Assembly (NCBI GenBank): GCA_902796045.1
Contig: CADBNQ010000257.1
Span: 1-12,657 of the forward strand
Reading direction: 5' to 3'
Origin: an uncultured Lachnospiraceae bacterium
Lineage (GTDB): Bacteria; Bacillota; Clostridia; Lachnospirales; Lachnospiraceae
Length of the DNA stretch: 12,657 bases
Positions 1 through 7,243 of this stretch are shown piece after piece (the first letter of the stretch is position 1; each line of letters begins with the position of its first letter). The position numbers were made by a program, and so were the translations under genes. The notes below the pieces were generated by a model. That model searched no databases and was not told the origin of the DNA. It saw only the letters and a list, made by a program, of their open reading frames with translations.

Positions 1-226
1 AGTGAAGGCCGACTATTTTACAACGACCCTCTCAATCAGTCCTCATAAAAATGCACAGTGGATTAATGAGATTGGCCAGGAACTGGCTCAAAGATATGAT
101 GTGAAGCATCTGCCATCAGATTTTAAAAAGAAAGGTGGATATCTCCGATCCATCAGATTGTCCGAAGAGTACGGACTATACCGGCAGAATTACTGCGGCT
201 GTGTATTCTCACGCCCCGGGAGATAA
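1..226 (+). CDS. queH: Epoxyqueuosine reductase QueH, C-terminal part (cut by window edge)
   Basis: QueH reduces epoxyqueuosine to queuosine at position 34 of tRNAs with a GUN anticodon; it is the metal-dependent alternative to the cobalamin enzyme QueG. The window opens inside the gene, so the N-terminal part with the conserved cysteine pair is missing. Seventy-four codons are visible, in the frame starting at base 2; the GTG there is an internal valine codon and not a start. The family is recognised from the stretch FTTTLSISPHKN and the C-terminal EYGLYRQNYCGC motif, whose cysteines belong to the metal-binding set of QueH. The protein ends normally, a few residues after this motif, at TAA (224-226). 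It converges on the zinc-ribbon membrane protein gene, with 15 bases between the two stops. Identification is firm; completeness cannot be judged. Confidence 0.92.
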   Translation, partial: VKADYFTTTLSISPHKNAQWINEIGQELAQRYDVKHLPSDFKKKGGYLRSIRLSEEYGLYRQNYCGCVFSRPGR

Positions 227-233
227 TCCCGGG
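215..233. repeat. Inverted repeat at the queH stop codon
   Basis: CCCGGGA (215-221) and TCCCGGG (227-233) form a 7-bp GC-rich stem around a 5-base loop that contains the queH TAA stop. It lies between two convergent genes, where a bidirectional terminator would be expected, but no run of T follows on either strand. It could mark an RNA 3' end or help Rho-dependent termination; this is inference. Confidence 0.4.
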
Positions 234-241
234 ACCGGACC

Positions 242-697
242 TCATGTCTTCTTGATAAACCTGTCCCCACATCTGGGGCAGGTGATCTCAATCCTCCCTT
301 TTCCCCGCGGAACACGGATCTTCTGCCTGCAGGCAGGACATTTGAAGAATTTGAAGTGTCTTCCTGTCTCCTCATTCTGATCACGTCCATCACCGATCCG
401 GTATCTCTCACCATAGCTGTCATAGTTGTTCCTGGGTTTCCTCTCAAAAAGAGGTTCCAGCCTCCGGATGAACCAGTCATTCTCCCTGAGCCTTCTGACC
501 CGGTTTGTGGAAAAGAAACGAAACAGGCAGAAGGCAAGGGGGATAAAAGAAATCATATCCCACATGGCAGCGATCTCATATCCCTTCGTCATCGACAGGA
601 AAGCCGCTGCATTGATGATCAGGCTGAGCAGGATGCAGCCGCAGGACAGCGCATCCATCCCGTATATTCTCTTCAGGTAATCTTTCATCCGTTCCAT
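242..697 (-). CDS. Small membrane protein with C-terminal zinc ribbon, function unknown
   Basis: This 151-residue protein is not one I can name. Two hydrophobic segments (about residues 16-36 and 42-62) form a helical hairpin in the membrane. A strongly basic and charged stretch follows (about 64-115), then a treble-clef or rubredoxin-like zinc ribbon with two CPxC knuckles (C120/C123 and C140/C143), spaced by a basic loop (KIRVPRGKGRIEITC). Similar ribbons are found in small zinc-ribbon proteins whose partners are unknown. The ATG at 697 is preceded by AAGGTG at good spacing, which supports this start over the ATG three codons later. It is the last gene of the rho operon, 27 bases after the COG2426 gene. 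The basic ribbon could bind nucleic acid or a protein near the membrane, but nothing in the sequence decides this. Confidence 0.75.
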   Translation of the reverse strand: MERMKDYLKRIYGMDALSCGCILLSLIINAAAFLSMTKGYEIAAMWDMISFIPLAFCLFRFFSTNRVRRLRENDWFIRRLEPLFERKPRNNYDSYGERYRIGDGRDQNEETGRHFKFFKCPACRQKIRVPRGKGRIEITCPRCGDRFIKKT

Positions 698-724
698 AAT
701 ATCACCTTCGCAAAGAGGATGCTT

Positions 725-1219
725 CTAGAACATCCTGATAATGGAAAACAGTATTGTACTTCCGGTCCCCATGATGATCCCGGCCAGCAGAACACCGCAC
801 ATCACTGCTATAATACTTGATTTAAAATCCATCTTCAGTATGCTGGCTGCCAGCGTCCCGGTCCAGGCGCCTGTTCCGGGAAGGGGGATGCCCACGAAAA
901 GCAGCAAGGCAACAAATAATCCCCTTCCTGCCTTCTCCTGAAGCTTTCTGCCTGCCCGTTCTCCCTTCCGGGTGCACCACCTGCAGAAGCCTCCCACCAG
1001 AGGCCAGTCGGACCCTGCTTCGAGGAACTTTCTGGCAAAGAGGTAGATGAAGGGCACAGGGATCATATTGCCAATGATCGCGACAATATAGGAAGGAAGC
1101 AGCGGCAGCTGAAAGCCGACTGCATAGGGTATGGCTCCTCTGAGTTCGATGAGAGGGACCATAGATATAAAAAACACAATGAGATACTGTTTCAGCACTG
1201 CAATCTTCTCCTTATTCAC
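725..1219 (-). CDS. COG2426 / 'small multi-drug export' family membrane protein
   Basis: The 164-residue protein belongs to the Sm_multidrug_ex family (COG2426), recognised by the N-terminal ISMVPLIELRGAIPYAVG and the later GIPLPGTGAWTGTLAA segment, which are its signature. It has about four hydrophobic segments (roughly residues 9-27, 40-61, 100-124 and 136-161), with a basic cytoplasmic loop of arginine, lysine and glycine between the second and third. The family name comes from an old drug-export annotation with little support; the paired proline/glycine-rich segments resemble re-entrant loops as in DedA-type transporters. Transport activity is therefore inference. The start is uncertain: GTG at 1219 has only an AGG upstream, whereas GTG at 1198 (codon 8) has AAGGAG nine bases ahead. 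It lies 48 bases after rho and 27 before the zinc-ribbon gene, so probably in one transcript. Confidence 0.82.
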   Translation of the reverse strand: MNKEKIAVLKQYLIVFFISMVPLIELRGAIPYAVGFQLPLLPSYIVAIIGNMIPVPFIYLFARKFLEAGSDWPLVGGFCRWCTRKGERAGRKLQEKAGRGLFVALLLFVGIPLPGTGAWTGTLAASILKMDFKSSIIAVMCGVLLAGIIMGTGSTILFSIIRMF

Positions 1220-1267
1220 CCCGGACCTGTCCGTTAAGGATCCGGGGACCGCTTATGTGGTCCGGCC

Positions 1268-2614
1268 TCATCTCCGATTCAGGATGGACCGTTTCATGGT
1301 GTCAATAAACTCTGCGTTATCTTTCGTCTTCTTGAAGAAAGTCAGGATCTGCTCCATGTTTTCTTCAGCACGGCTGCCGGACATCTCCCTGTGGAGGGCA
1401 AAGAGAACCTCCTGCTCCTCCCCTGTCAGCAGCAGGTCGTCCCTGCGGGTGCCTGACTTCTGGATATTGATGGCAGGGAATATCCTCTTCTCCGACAGTT
1501 TACGATCCAGAACCAGTTCCATATTGCCGGTTCCCTTGAACTCCTCGAAGACCACGTCGTCCATCTTGCTTCCGGTATCCACGAGGGCTGTGGCAAGGAC
1601 AGTGAGGCTGCCGCCTTCTCTCATATTTCTGGCTGCCCCGAAAAACTTTTTGGGCATGTGCAGAGCCGCGGGATCCAGTCCTCCTGAAAGGGTCCTGCCG
1701 CTGGGAGGAACGATCAGGTTGTAGGCCCTGGCCAGCCTTGTGATGCTGTCAAGAAGGATCACCACGTCCTTCTTATGCTCTACCAGCCTCTTTGCTCTCT
1801 CCAGAACCATCTCGGAAACCCTGCGATGATGCTCAGGAAGTTCGTCAAATGTTGAATAGATGACCTCAGCATTCGGTCCTTCTATATACTCTCTGATGTC
1901 CGTGACTTCCTCCGGCCGCTCATCGATCAGGAGGATGATCACCTTCATATCGGGACAATTGGTGGTGATGCTCTTGGCAATCTGCTTGATCAGGGTTGTT
2001 TTCCCAGTTTTAGGCTGGGAGACGATCATACCTCTCTGCCCCCTGCCTATGGGAGACAGCAGGTCCACCATCCGCATGGAAACCGGTGCCCCGGGATATT
2101 CCAGCACGATCTTACGATTCGGAAAAACAGGGGTAAGATCCTCAAAATTCTTCCTTTTCTGCGCTTCATAAGGGCTCATGCCATTGATGGATTCTACGTA
2201 CAAAAGGGCACTGTATTTCTCGTTCTGTGTCTTGACCCGGATATTACCCACCAGGATATCTCCGGTCTTCATATTAAAACGTCTGATCTGAGAAGGGGAT
2301 ACATAGACGTCATTCTCTCCGGGCAGATAGTTCTCACAGCGGATAAACCCGTAGCCATCCTGCATGACCTCCAGGATACCGTCTGCCTTGGCTCCGCTGT
2401 CGAGGCTCGCAAGCTCTGCCTTCATGCCCGTCTCCTGTCCTGACTTATCCGGTTCTTTCCGGCGGGGAAGGGGGCGGGTTTCCTTCTCGGGTGCAGCCTC
2501 CTCCTTCTGAAGAAGGGCAAGGAGTTCCGTTTTCTTCAGCGAACTGATGCCTTTCATCCCTTTCTCTTTTGCAACAGCTCTAAGCTGTGTTAAAGTCATA
2601 CTACTATAATCCAT
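1268..2614 (-). CDS. rho: Transcription termination factor Rho
   Basis: Rho is the hexameric RNA helicase/ATPase that loads on untranslated RNA and terminates transcription. With the start chosen here the protein has 448 residues. In order: a SAP-like Rho N-terminal domain (about 1-38), a charged linker (39-75), the cold-shock RNA-binding domain with the RNP1-like DGYGFIR (86-92), and the RecA-like ATPase with the P-loop QPKTGKTT (200-207), DERPEEVTD (231-239) and Walker B VVILLDS (284-290), followed by the Q-loop segment SGGLDPAALHMPKKF. It is slightly longer than E. coli Rho (419) because of the linker. ATG at 2614 is preferred because GGAGGG lies three bases ahead; the in-frame ATG at 2635 would add seven residues and has no correctly spaced site. 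It leads the operon with the COG2426 and zinc-ribbon genes. Confidence 0.98.
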   Translation of the reverse strand: MDYSSMTLTQLRAVAKEKGMKGISSLKKTELLALLQKEEAAPEKETRPLPRRKEPDKSGQETGMKAELASLDSGAKADGILEVMQDGYGFIRCENYLPGENDVYVSPSQIRRFNMKTGDILVGNIRVKTQNEKYSALLYVESINGMSPYEAQKRKNFEDLTPVFPNRKIVLEYPGAPVSMRMVDLLSPIGRGQRGMIVSQPKTGKTTLIKQIAKSITTNCPDMKVIILLIDERPEEVTDIREYIEGPNAEVIYSTFDELPEHHRRVSEMVLERAKRLVEHKKDVVILLDSITRLARAYNLIVPPSGRTLSGGLDPAALHMPKKFFGAARNMREGGSLTVLATALVDTGSKMDDVVFEEFKGTGNMELVLDRKLSEKRIFPAINIQKSGTRRDDLLLTGEEQEVLFALHREMSGSRAEENMEQILTFFKKTKDNAEFIDTMKRSILNRR

Positions 2615-2617
2615 AAA

Positions 2618-2623
2618 CCCTCC
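2618..2623 (-). promoter_or_regulatory. Ribosome binding site that fixes the rho start
   Basis: On the minus strand GGAGGG stands three bases before ATG (2614-2612). It is inside the reading frame of the upstream ATG at 2635, so use of the upstream start would translate through this site. This favours 2614 as the true start. Confidence 0.75.
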
Positions 2624-2650
2624 AATCTTCTTCATGGGTTTCTAGTCGGT

Positions 2651-2675
2651 CTCCCCCTCCTAAAAGAAGGGAGAG
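2651..2675 (-). promoter_or_regulatory. Hairpin in the rho 5' leader
   Basis: In the minus-strand RNA, CCCUUC (bases 2671-2666) can pair with GGAGGG (2660-2655) around a UUUUA loop, with one G-U pair; nearby CUCUCCC and GGGGAG offer alternative registers. The 3' arm is a strong Shine-Dalgarno-like AGGAGGGGGAG with no start codon at the usual distance. The hairpin begins within about ten bases of the transcript start predicted from the TATATT box. It might be a leader control element or a ribosome standby site; only the complementarity is seen. Confidence 0.45.
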
Positions 2676-2687
2676 TCTTATTTTTAC

Positions 2688-2715
2688 AATATAACATACC
2701 TGATAAATAAAACAA
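2688..2715 (-). promoter_or_regulatory. Predicted promoter of the rho operon
   Basis: On the minus strand TTGTTT (2715-2710) and TATATT (2693-2688) are separated by 16 bases, and TG one base before the -10 box makes it an extended -10. Transcription would start near 2681, giving a leader of about 65 bases to the rho ATG. The match to the housekeeping sigma consensus is good in the -10 and moderate in the -35. Confidence 0.6.
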
Positions 2716-2727
2716 GTTTTTTTTACA

Positions 2728-2757
2728 TTGCCTTTCAGGGGAGTAAAATGCTACAAT
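2728..2757 (+). promoter_or_regulatory. Predicted promoter of the radical SAM / DUF4364 operon
   Basis: TTGCCT (2728-2733) and TACAAT (2752-2757) are 18 bases apart, with TG at the extended -10 position. Transcription would begin near 2764, about 45 bases before the ATG at 2809. It is back to back with the rho promoter; the two -35 boxes are only 12 bases apart, so the promoters could interfere with each other or share a regulator. Confidence 0.6.
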
Positions 2758-2808
2758 AGACCTGGAATCAGGAAGACTGCATAGCTTTGACAATCAGAAT
2801 GGTGTCCC

Positions 2809-3750
2809 ATGGAACGTTACCGCAGCTACTCTTCTTTTCTTGAAGAGTCTTTCGGACAAAAAGTATATAAAATCTGTCTGAACGGCGGCTTCACCTGTCC
2901 GAACCGGGACGGGACACTATCCCGGGAAGGCTGTCATTTCTGCAGCCAGGGAGGAAGCGGTGAATTCTCTGAGAATGCCGCTCTCTCCATCACAGATCAG
3001 ATCCGCCTGGGCACCAGACAGACTGCCAGAAAGTATCATGGCAGTTCATATATTGCCTATTTTCAGGCATACACCGGCACTTACGGACCCCCTTCCCGAT
3101 TAAGGCAGCTTTATATGGAAGCCCTGGCGCAGGAGGAGATCCTTGCGCTGGCCATCGCCACCCGCCCTGACTGTCTGGGGGATGATATCCTGGACCTCCT
3201 GGTCCAATGCAATGCCATCAAACCTGTATTCCTGGAGCTTGGACTCCAGACCTGCCACGACAGTACTGCTGCGGCTTTCAACAGAGGATACAAAACAAGC
3301 ATTTTTGAAGACGCTGTCATCAGGTGTGCCCGGGCCGGCATCCGTACCTGTGTCCACCTGATCCTGGGCCTGCCGGGAGAAGACCGGACCATGATCTCCC
3401 GGACCATCGACTATGTCAACAGGCTGCCGGTAGGGGGCGTCAAGCTTTCCATGCTGCATGTTCTCAAAAATACACCGCTCGCCGCCCAATATGCGGCTCA
3501 TCCTTTTCCGGTTTTCACACTGGAAGACTACACCGACCTGGTGGTCTCCTGTATTGAAGAGCTCCGTCCGGACATCGTCATCGAGCGTCTTACCGGAGAC
3601 GGTCCCAGAGACCTTCTGATCGCACCGCGGTGGAGTCTTGACAAACGGCGGGTTTTAAACACTATTCACCGGAAACTAAAGGCAAGGGATACCTGGCAGG
3701 GCAGGCGGTGCCCCCATGATCAGGTCTGCCGCCAGGACAGTTACGATTGA
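2809..3750 (+). CDS. mnmL: TIGR01212/YtqA-family radical SAM protein, probable MnmL (tRNA U34 modification)
   Basis: The 313-residue protein is a COG1242/TIGR01212 radical SAM enzyme. The N-terminal FLEESFGQKVYKICLNGGF and the cluster motif CPNRDGTLSREGCHFC (C30, C42, C45; the unusual CX11CX2C spacing of the family) are diagnostic. GGSG (48-51) probably corresponds to the SAM-binding glycine motif, and ERLTGDGPRDLLIAPRW (259-275) is the conserved C-terminal segment. Gram-positive members (YtqA) were recently assigned to the conversion of cmnm5(s2)U towards mnm5(s2)U in tRNA and renamed MnmL, working with the methylase MnmM. That role is carried over from family knowledge; MnmM is not next door here. 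The ATG at 2809 matches the usual N-terminus, although its ribosome site is weak (GGTG). It leads a two-gene operon with the DUF4364 gene. Confidence 0.88.
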   Translation: MERYRSYSSFLEESFGQKVYKICLNGGFTCPNRDGTLSREGCHFCSQGGSGEFSENAALSITDQIRLGTRQTARKYHGSSYIAYFQAYTGTYGPPSRLRQLYMEALAQEEILALAIATRPDCLGDDILDLLVQCNAIKPVFLELGLQTCHDSTAAAFNRGYKTSIFEDAVIRCARAGIRTCVHLILGLPGEDRTMISRTIDYVNRLPVGGVKLSMLHVLKNTPLAAQYAAHPFPVFTLEDYTDLVVSCIEELRPDIVIERLTGDGPRDLLIAPRWSLDKRRVLNTIHRKLKARDTWQGRRCPHDQVCRQDSYD

Positions 3751-3767
3751 AATAAGGGAGAAAAACA

Positions 3768-4274
3768 ATGGCTCAGGAACCTTTAACACTTTATAAACTG
3801 ATGATCCTGTATATGCTTGACAGCCTGAAGATTCCCCTGACGATCTCACAGCTGAGTGAATTTTTTGTCATCAAGAGATATACATCATATTTTCATATGC
3901 AGCAGTCGGTCAACGACCTTTGCGACGCCGGCTTTATCAGCAGAGAGCCTGTAAGAAAGTCTTCCCGCTTTCACCTGACAGAGAGCGGAAAGGAAGCCCT
4001 GGACATGTTCGGGCATAAGATCCCGGACGCCATCAAGGAAGACATCCGGGCTTATTATTACAGTATGCGAAGAGAACTTGAGTTCTCCTCAGATTTTTTC
4101 CCCGACCAGAAAGGGCACTATACTGTCCGTGCCAGGATCAGCGAGAATGACATCACCCTCCTGGAACTCACCGTCAGCACTTATGCCAGAGAGGAGGCCA
4201 TGTCCATATGTGACCGGTGGAATTCCAGAGATGAGAACTACTATCACAGTCTCATGGCATCATTATTATCATGA
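3768..4274 (+). CDS. DUF4364 family winged-helix protein
   Basis: The 168-residue protein matches DUF4364, a family I associate with Clostridia. The N-terminal half (about residues 5-75) reads as a winged helix-turn-helix: KLMILYMLDSLKIPLTISQL, then a helix with VNDLCDAGFI, then the beta wing FHLTESGKEAL, which resembles PadR/MarR-like regulators. The C-terminal half (about 84-168) is mixed alpha/beta and ends in a helix-rich segment with WNSRDENYYHSLMASLL; its ligand or partner is unknown. ATG at 3768 has AAGGGAG seven bases ahead. It starts 17 bases after the radical SAM gene, so the two are surely cotranscribed. A DNA-binding regulator is a reasonable inference, but the target is not visible; the divergent promoter region upstream of this operon is one candidate. 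The stop overlaps the end of engB. Confidence 0.88.
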   Translation: MAQEPLTLYKLMILYMLDSLKIPLTISQLSEFFVIKRYTSYFHMQQSVNDLCDAGFISREPVRKSSRFHLTESGKEALDMFGHKIPDAIKEDIRAYYYSMRRELEFSSDFFPDQKGHYTVRARISENDITLLELTVSTYAREEAMSICDRWNSRDENYYHSLMASLLS

Positions 4275-4278
4275 TAAT
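4265..4278. repeat. Perfect palindrome covering the stops of two convergent genes
   Basis: ATTATCATGATAAT is a 14-base perfect palindrome. Its centre TCATGA holds both stops: TGA at 4272-4274 for the DUF4364 gene and TGA read on the minus strand at 4271-4269 for engB. It is AT-rich with no loop and no T-run, so it is unlikely to be an intrinsic terminator. No other terminator is seen between the two operons. Confidence 0.7.
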
Positions 4279-4856
4279 GCATATGTGCTGATCAGATCCC
4301 ATATCTCTTCTCTGCCCTCTTTTGTCACAGCAGAGAAGGGAATGACCGGCACTCCTTCTATCACCTTCAGAGTATCACAGATCAGAGCCAGCTGTTTTTT
4401 CACCTGGCTTTTTTTGAGCTTATCCTTTTTGGTCGCCACGATCACAGGAGAGAATCCGTTGCTTAAGATCCACCTGTACATCTGAACATCATTGGCACCA
4501 GGCTTATGCCTGATGTCAATGAGCAGAAATACCATTCTCAGCTGTCTCGAGCTATGGAGATAGTTTTCTACCATAGGTCCCCATCTGGCAGACACTTCTC
4601 TGGATACTTTCGCATATCCGTATCCCGGCAGGTCAACGATATACATTTCCCGGTTGACATTATAGAAATTGATGGTCTGGGTCTTTCCAGGCTGCCCTGA
4701 GGTTCTGGCCAGGGCTTTTCTGCATACAAGGGCATTGATCAGAGATGATTTGCCCACATTGGATTTCCCGGCAAAAGCCACTTCCGGAAGCATATTGACC
4801 GGAAGCTTGCTGGTTATTCCACATACAGTTTCCAGTTCTGCACTTTTTATGATCAT
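4269..4856 (-). CDS. engB: Ribosome biogenesis GTPase EngB (YsxC/YihA)
   Basis: EngB is an essential GTPase in many bacteria that assists late assembly of the 50S ribosomal subunit. The 195-residue length is typical. The G motifs are complete: G1 GKSNVGKSS (30-38), a threonine-rich G2 around KTQTINFYN (58-66), G3 DLPGYG (75-80), G4 TKKD (142-145) and G5 SAV (175-177). The GKSNVGKSSLINAL and VDLPGYGYAKVS stretches are specific to this subfamily and exclude Era or EngA. AAAGGGG six bases before the ATG supports the start. It follows lon by 25 bases in the classic lon-engB arrangement, linking proteolysis and ribosome assembly in one transcript. Its stop overlaps the convergent DUF4364 gene by six bases. 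Confidence 0.97.
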   Translation of the reverse strand: MIIKSAELETVCGITSKLPVNMLPEVAFAGKSNVGKSSLINALVCRKALARTSGQPGKTQTINFYNVNREMYIVDLPGYGYAKVSREVSARWGPMVENYLHSSRQLRMVFLLIDIRHKPGANDVQMYRWILSNGFSPVIVATKKDKLKKSQVKKQLALICDTLKVIEGVPVIPFSAVTKEGREEIWDLISTYALS

Positions 4857-4881
4857 CCTTTCCCCTTTCTGCCAGCATCTT

Positions 4882-7191
4882 CTATGCGCTCACAAAAGCA
4901 GACTCCAGCACGTCATCCATCTGCTCGGCATACAGGATATGCATACCGTCAGTAATCTCTGCATCCAGTTCCCCGATATTTCTGCGGTTCCCTTCAGGGA
5001 CGATCACTTCCCTGATGCCGGCGGCTTTTGCAGCCAGCAGCTTTTCTTTCAGGCCGCCGACAGGGAGAACCCTCCCTCTTAAAGTGATCTCGCCGGTCAT
5101 GGCTATATCTCCCCTGACCTTCCTGTCAATTATGGCAGACAGCATTGCCAGGGCCATGGTGATTCCGGCGGAGGGGCCATCCTTGGGCACTGCCCCTTCC
5201 GGGATATGCAGATGGATATCATGTTTTTCAAAATAGTCTTCCTCGACCTGGTAACGGCCGGAGACAGACCGGATATAGCTCAGGCCGATCTGGGCAGATT
5301 CCTTCATCACATCGCCCATCCTGCCTGTCAGCACCACCTGGCCCTTGCCGGGCATGATGTTGACCTCAATAGAGAGGGTATCCCCTCCCACGCTGGTCCA
5401 TGCCAGCCCTCTGGCGATTCCGACCTGGGGCTCAAACTGCCTGTCTTCTTTAGCGTAGGGAACCATCCCGAGAAGCTGGGGAAGCTGGTCCTTTGTCACA
5501 TTCAGACATCCGCCGTCCTCTATGACCTTTCTGGCAGCCTTTCTCATGAGCCGGCCGATCTTTCTTTCAAGCTCCCTGACGCCGGCTTCTCTGGTATAAG
5601 AACGGATCAGGGCGTAGATCACCTCATCGCCAATCTCAATCTGGTCTTTTTTGATCCCGTTGGCTTTTCTCTGTTTTTCCAGCAGGTAATTGACGGCTAT
5701 GTGGTATTTTTCATTTTCAGTATAGCTGGATAACTCGATGATTTCCATGCGGTCGATGAGGGGTCCGGGAATCCTCCCGGGGTCATTGGCAGTAGCAATG
5801 AAGAGGACATGGGAAAGATCCAGAGGAACCTCCAGGTAGTGATCGCGGAATGCGATATTCTGCTCTCCGTCGAGTACCTCCAGGAGGGCTGATGCGGTAT
5901 CCCCCTTATAATCACTGCTGACCTTGTCAATCTCGTCGAGCAGCATCAGTGGATTACAGACACCGGCCTGACGGATGCCTTCCGCAATCCTTCCCGGCAT
6001 GGCGCCGATATAGGTTTTCCGATGTCCCCTGATCTCAGCCTCGTCATGAACTCCGCCCAGGGAAATCCTGACATATTTCTTATTCAGGGCTCTGGCGATC
6101 GACCGGGCAATGGAAGTCTTCCCGGTACCGGGAGGTCCCACCAGGCATAAAATGGGGGTGTCTCCCTTGCCGGTCAGCAGTCTGACTGCCAGATAATCTA
6201 TGATCCGCTCCTTCACCTTATCCAGCCCGTAATGGTCTTCCTCCAGGACGCGGATGGCATTCTTCATGTCCTTGTTGTCCCTGGATGACTTCTTCCAGGG
6301 CATCTCCAGCATGGTTTCTATGTAATTGCGCATCATGGTGCTCTCAGAAGCAACCGGCGGGAGACTTCGAAAGCGCCTGATTTCTTTGGATATCTTCTCT
6401 TTGATCTTCCTGGAGGCATTGAGCTTATCACATCTCTCCTGATACTCGTCGGCATCGGATCCTGTTTCCTCCTCACCCAGCTCCTGGCGAATGACCTTCT
6501 GCTGTTCCCTCAGCAGATAATCCCGCTGGTTTTTATCAACGCTCTTTTTTACCTTCGCGCTGATCTCATTGCGGATATCGCTGATCTCAGATTCATCCAG
6601 CATGATCCGGATCATCCGCTCAGCCTGCTGGCGGACATCTGTCTCCTCGAGCAGCCTCTGCTTCTCCTCCAGAGAAAATGGCATCTCCGAGGCCAGTTCA
6701 TAGAGAAAGGGCATAAGCTGTCCGTTCTTGATCGCCCTGTCCAGCTGCGACGAAGAGAACCCGGGGTTTTTATCTGCGAATGTGCCGTAGAGATCTGACA
6801 GGATACGAAAGAGCGCTGTCTCCTGGGCACCAGGCTCAGGGATGTTCTCGGGTGGAACTTCTGTCAGAAGAACTGTTGTGTATTCTTCTTCCTCATAGTA
6901 TTCCGTGATCCTGGCCCGTTTTTCTCCATCAACAAAAACACGCAGAACATTCTGACCGGCCTTCACCATCTGCTGAAGGTGGCACACTGTCCCCACAGTA
7001 TACAGGTCTTCTCTCTCCGGTTTTTCCATGGCAGCATCCTTCTGCATGACCAGGAAGATACGCTGGTCCCTGTTGAGGGCACATTCCAGAGCTTTTATGG
7101 ATCTGGCTCTTGACACTTCAAAGAAGGCCGCTGTCACAGGGTATACTATCTTCCCCCTGAGGGGTATCATTGGCATGATCATTTGTTCCAT
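4882..7191 (-). CDS. lon: ATP-dependent protease Lon (LonA)
   Basis: Lon is a cytosolic hexameric AAA+ serine protease that degrades misfolded and selected regulatory proteins. The 769 residues match the bacterial LonA length. Order: N-terminal substrate domain (about 5-200, beginning with MIPLRGKIVYP), helical linker with coiled-coil character (about 205-300), AAA+ module with Walker A GPPGTGKTS (352-360) and Walker B LMLLDEID (415-422), then the protease domain with PKDGPSAG carrying the nucleophile S674 and GGLKEK carrying the partner K717. The S-K distance of 43 equals that of E. coli Lon. No membrane segment lies in the ATPase module, which excludes LonB. The start at 7191 has only a weak AGGT five bases ahead, with GGAGG 15 bases upstream, so initiation may be poor. 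A terminator lies between clpX and this gene, but I see no clear promoter of its own. Confidence 0.98.
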   Translation of the reverse strand: MEQMIMPMIPLRGKIVYPVTAAFFEVSRARSIKALECALNRDQRIFLVMQKDAAMEKPEREDLYTVGTVCHLQQMVKAGQNVLRVFVDGEKRARITEYYEEEEYTTVLLTEVPPENIPEPGAQETALFRILSDLYGTFADKNPGFSSSQLDRAIKNGQLMPFLYELASEMPFSLEEKQRLLEETDVRQQAERMIRIMLDESEISDIRNEISAKVKKSVDKNQRDYLLREQQKVIRQELGEEETGSDADEYQERCDKLNASRKIKEKISKEIRRFRSLPPVASESTMMRNYIETMLEMPWKKSSRDNKDMKNAIRVLEEDHYGLDKVKERIIDYLAVRLLTGKGDTPILCLVGPPGTGKTSIARSIARALNKKYVRISLGGVHDEAEIRGHRKTYIGAMPGRIAEGIRQAGVCNPLMLLDEIDKVSSDYKGDTASALLEVLDGEQNIAFRDHYLEVPLDLSHVLFIATANDPGRIPGPLIDRMEIIELSSYTENEKYHIAVNYLLEKQRKANGIKKDQIEIGDEVIYALIRSYTREAGVRELERKIGRLMRKAARKVIEDGGCLNVTKDQLPQLLGMVPYAKEDRQFEPQVGIARGLAWTSVGGDTLSIEVNIMPGKGQVVLTGRMGDVMKESAQIGLSYIRSVSGRYQVEEDYFEKHDIHLHIPEGAVPKDGPSAGITMALAMLSAIIDRKVRGDIAMTGEITLRGRVLPVGGLKEKLLAAKAAGIREVIVPEGNRRNIGELDAEITDGMHILYAEQMDDVLESAFVSA

Positions 7192-7243
7192 TTTTACCTA
7201 ATTCGTCCTCCGATGATTACTCATTTTATCATCCTGTTTATGA

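Noticed and set aside
356..820. Long open frame of 154 codons on the plus strand antisense to the zinc-ribbon gene
   Set aside because: It covers the end of one gene and the start of the next on the other strand, lacks a ribosome site and shows no recognisable domain, unlike the opposite strand.
1220..1267. GGACC...GGTCC inverted repeat between rho and the COG2426 gene as a terminator
   Set aside because: The stem is only about five base pairs and no U-run follows; the downstream genes are spaced as in one operon.
1131..1724. Open frame of 197 codons on the plus strand antisense to rho
   Set aside because: It mirrors conserved rho codons, has serine-rich low-complexity composition and no ribosome site.
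2651..2685. Plus-strand terminator-like stem followed by TCTTATTTTT
   Set aside because: No plus-strand gene ends nearby, and pairing is poorer on that strand than on the minus strand, where G-U pairs help.
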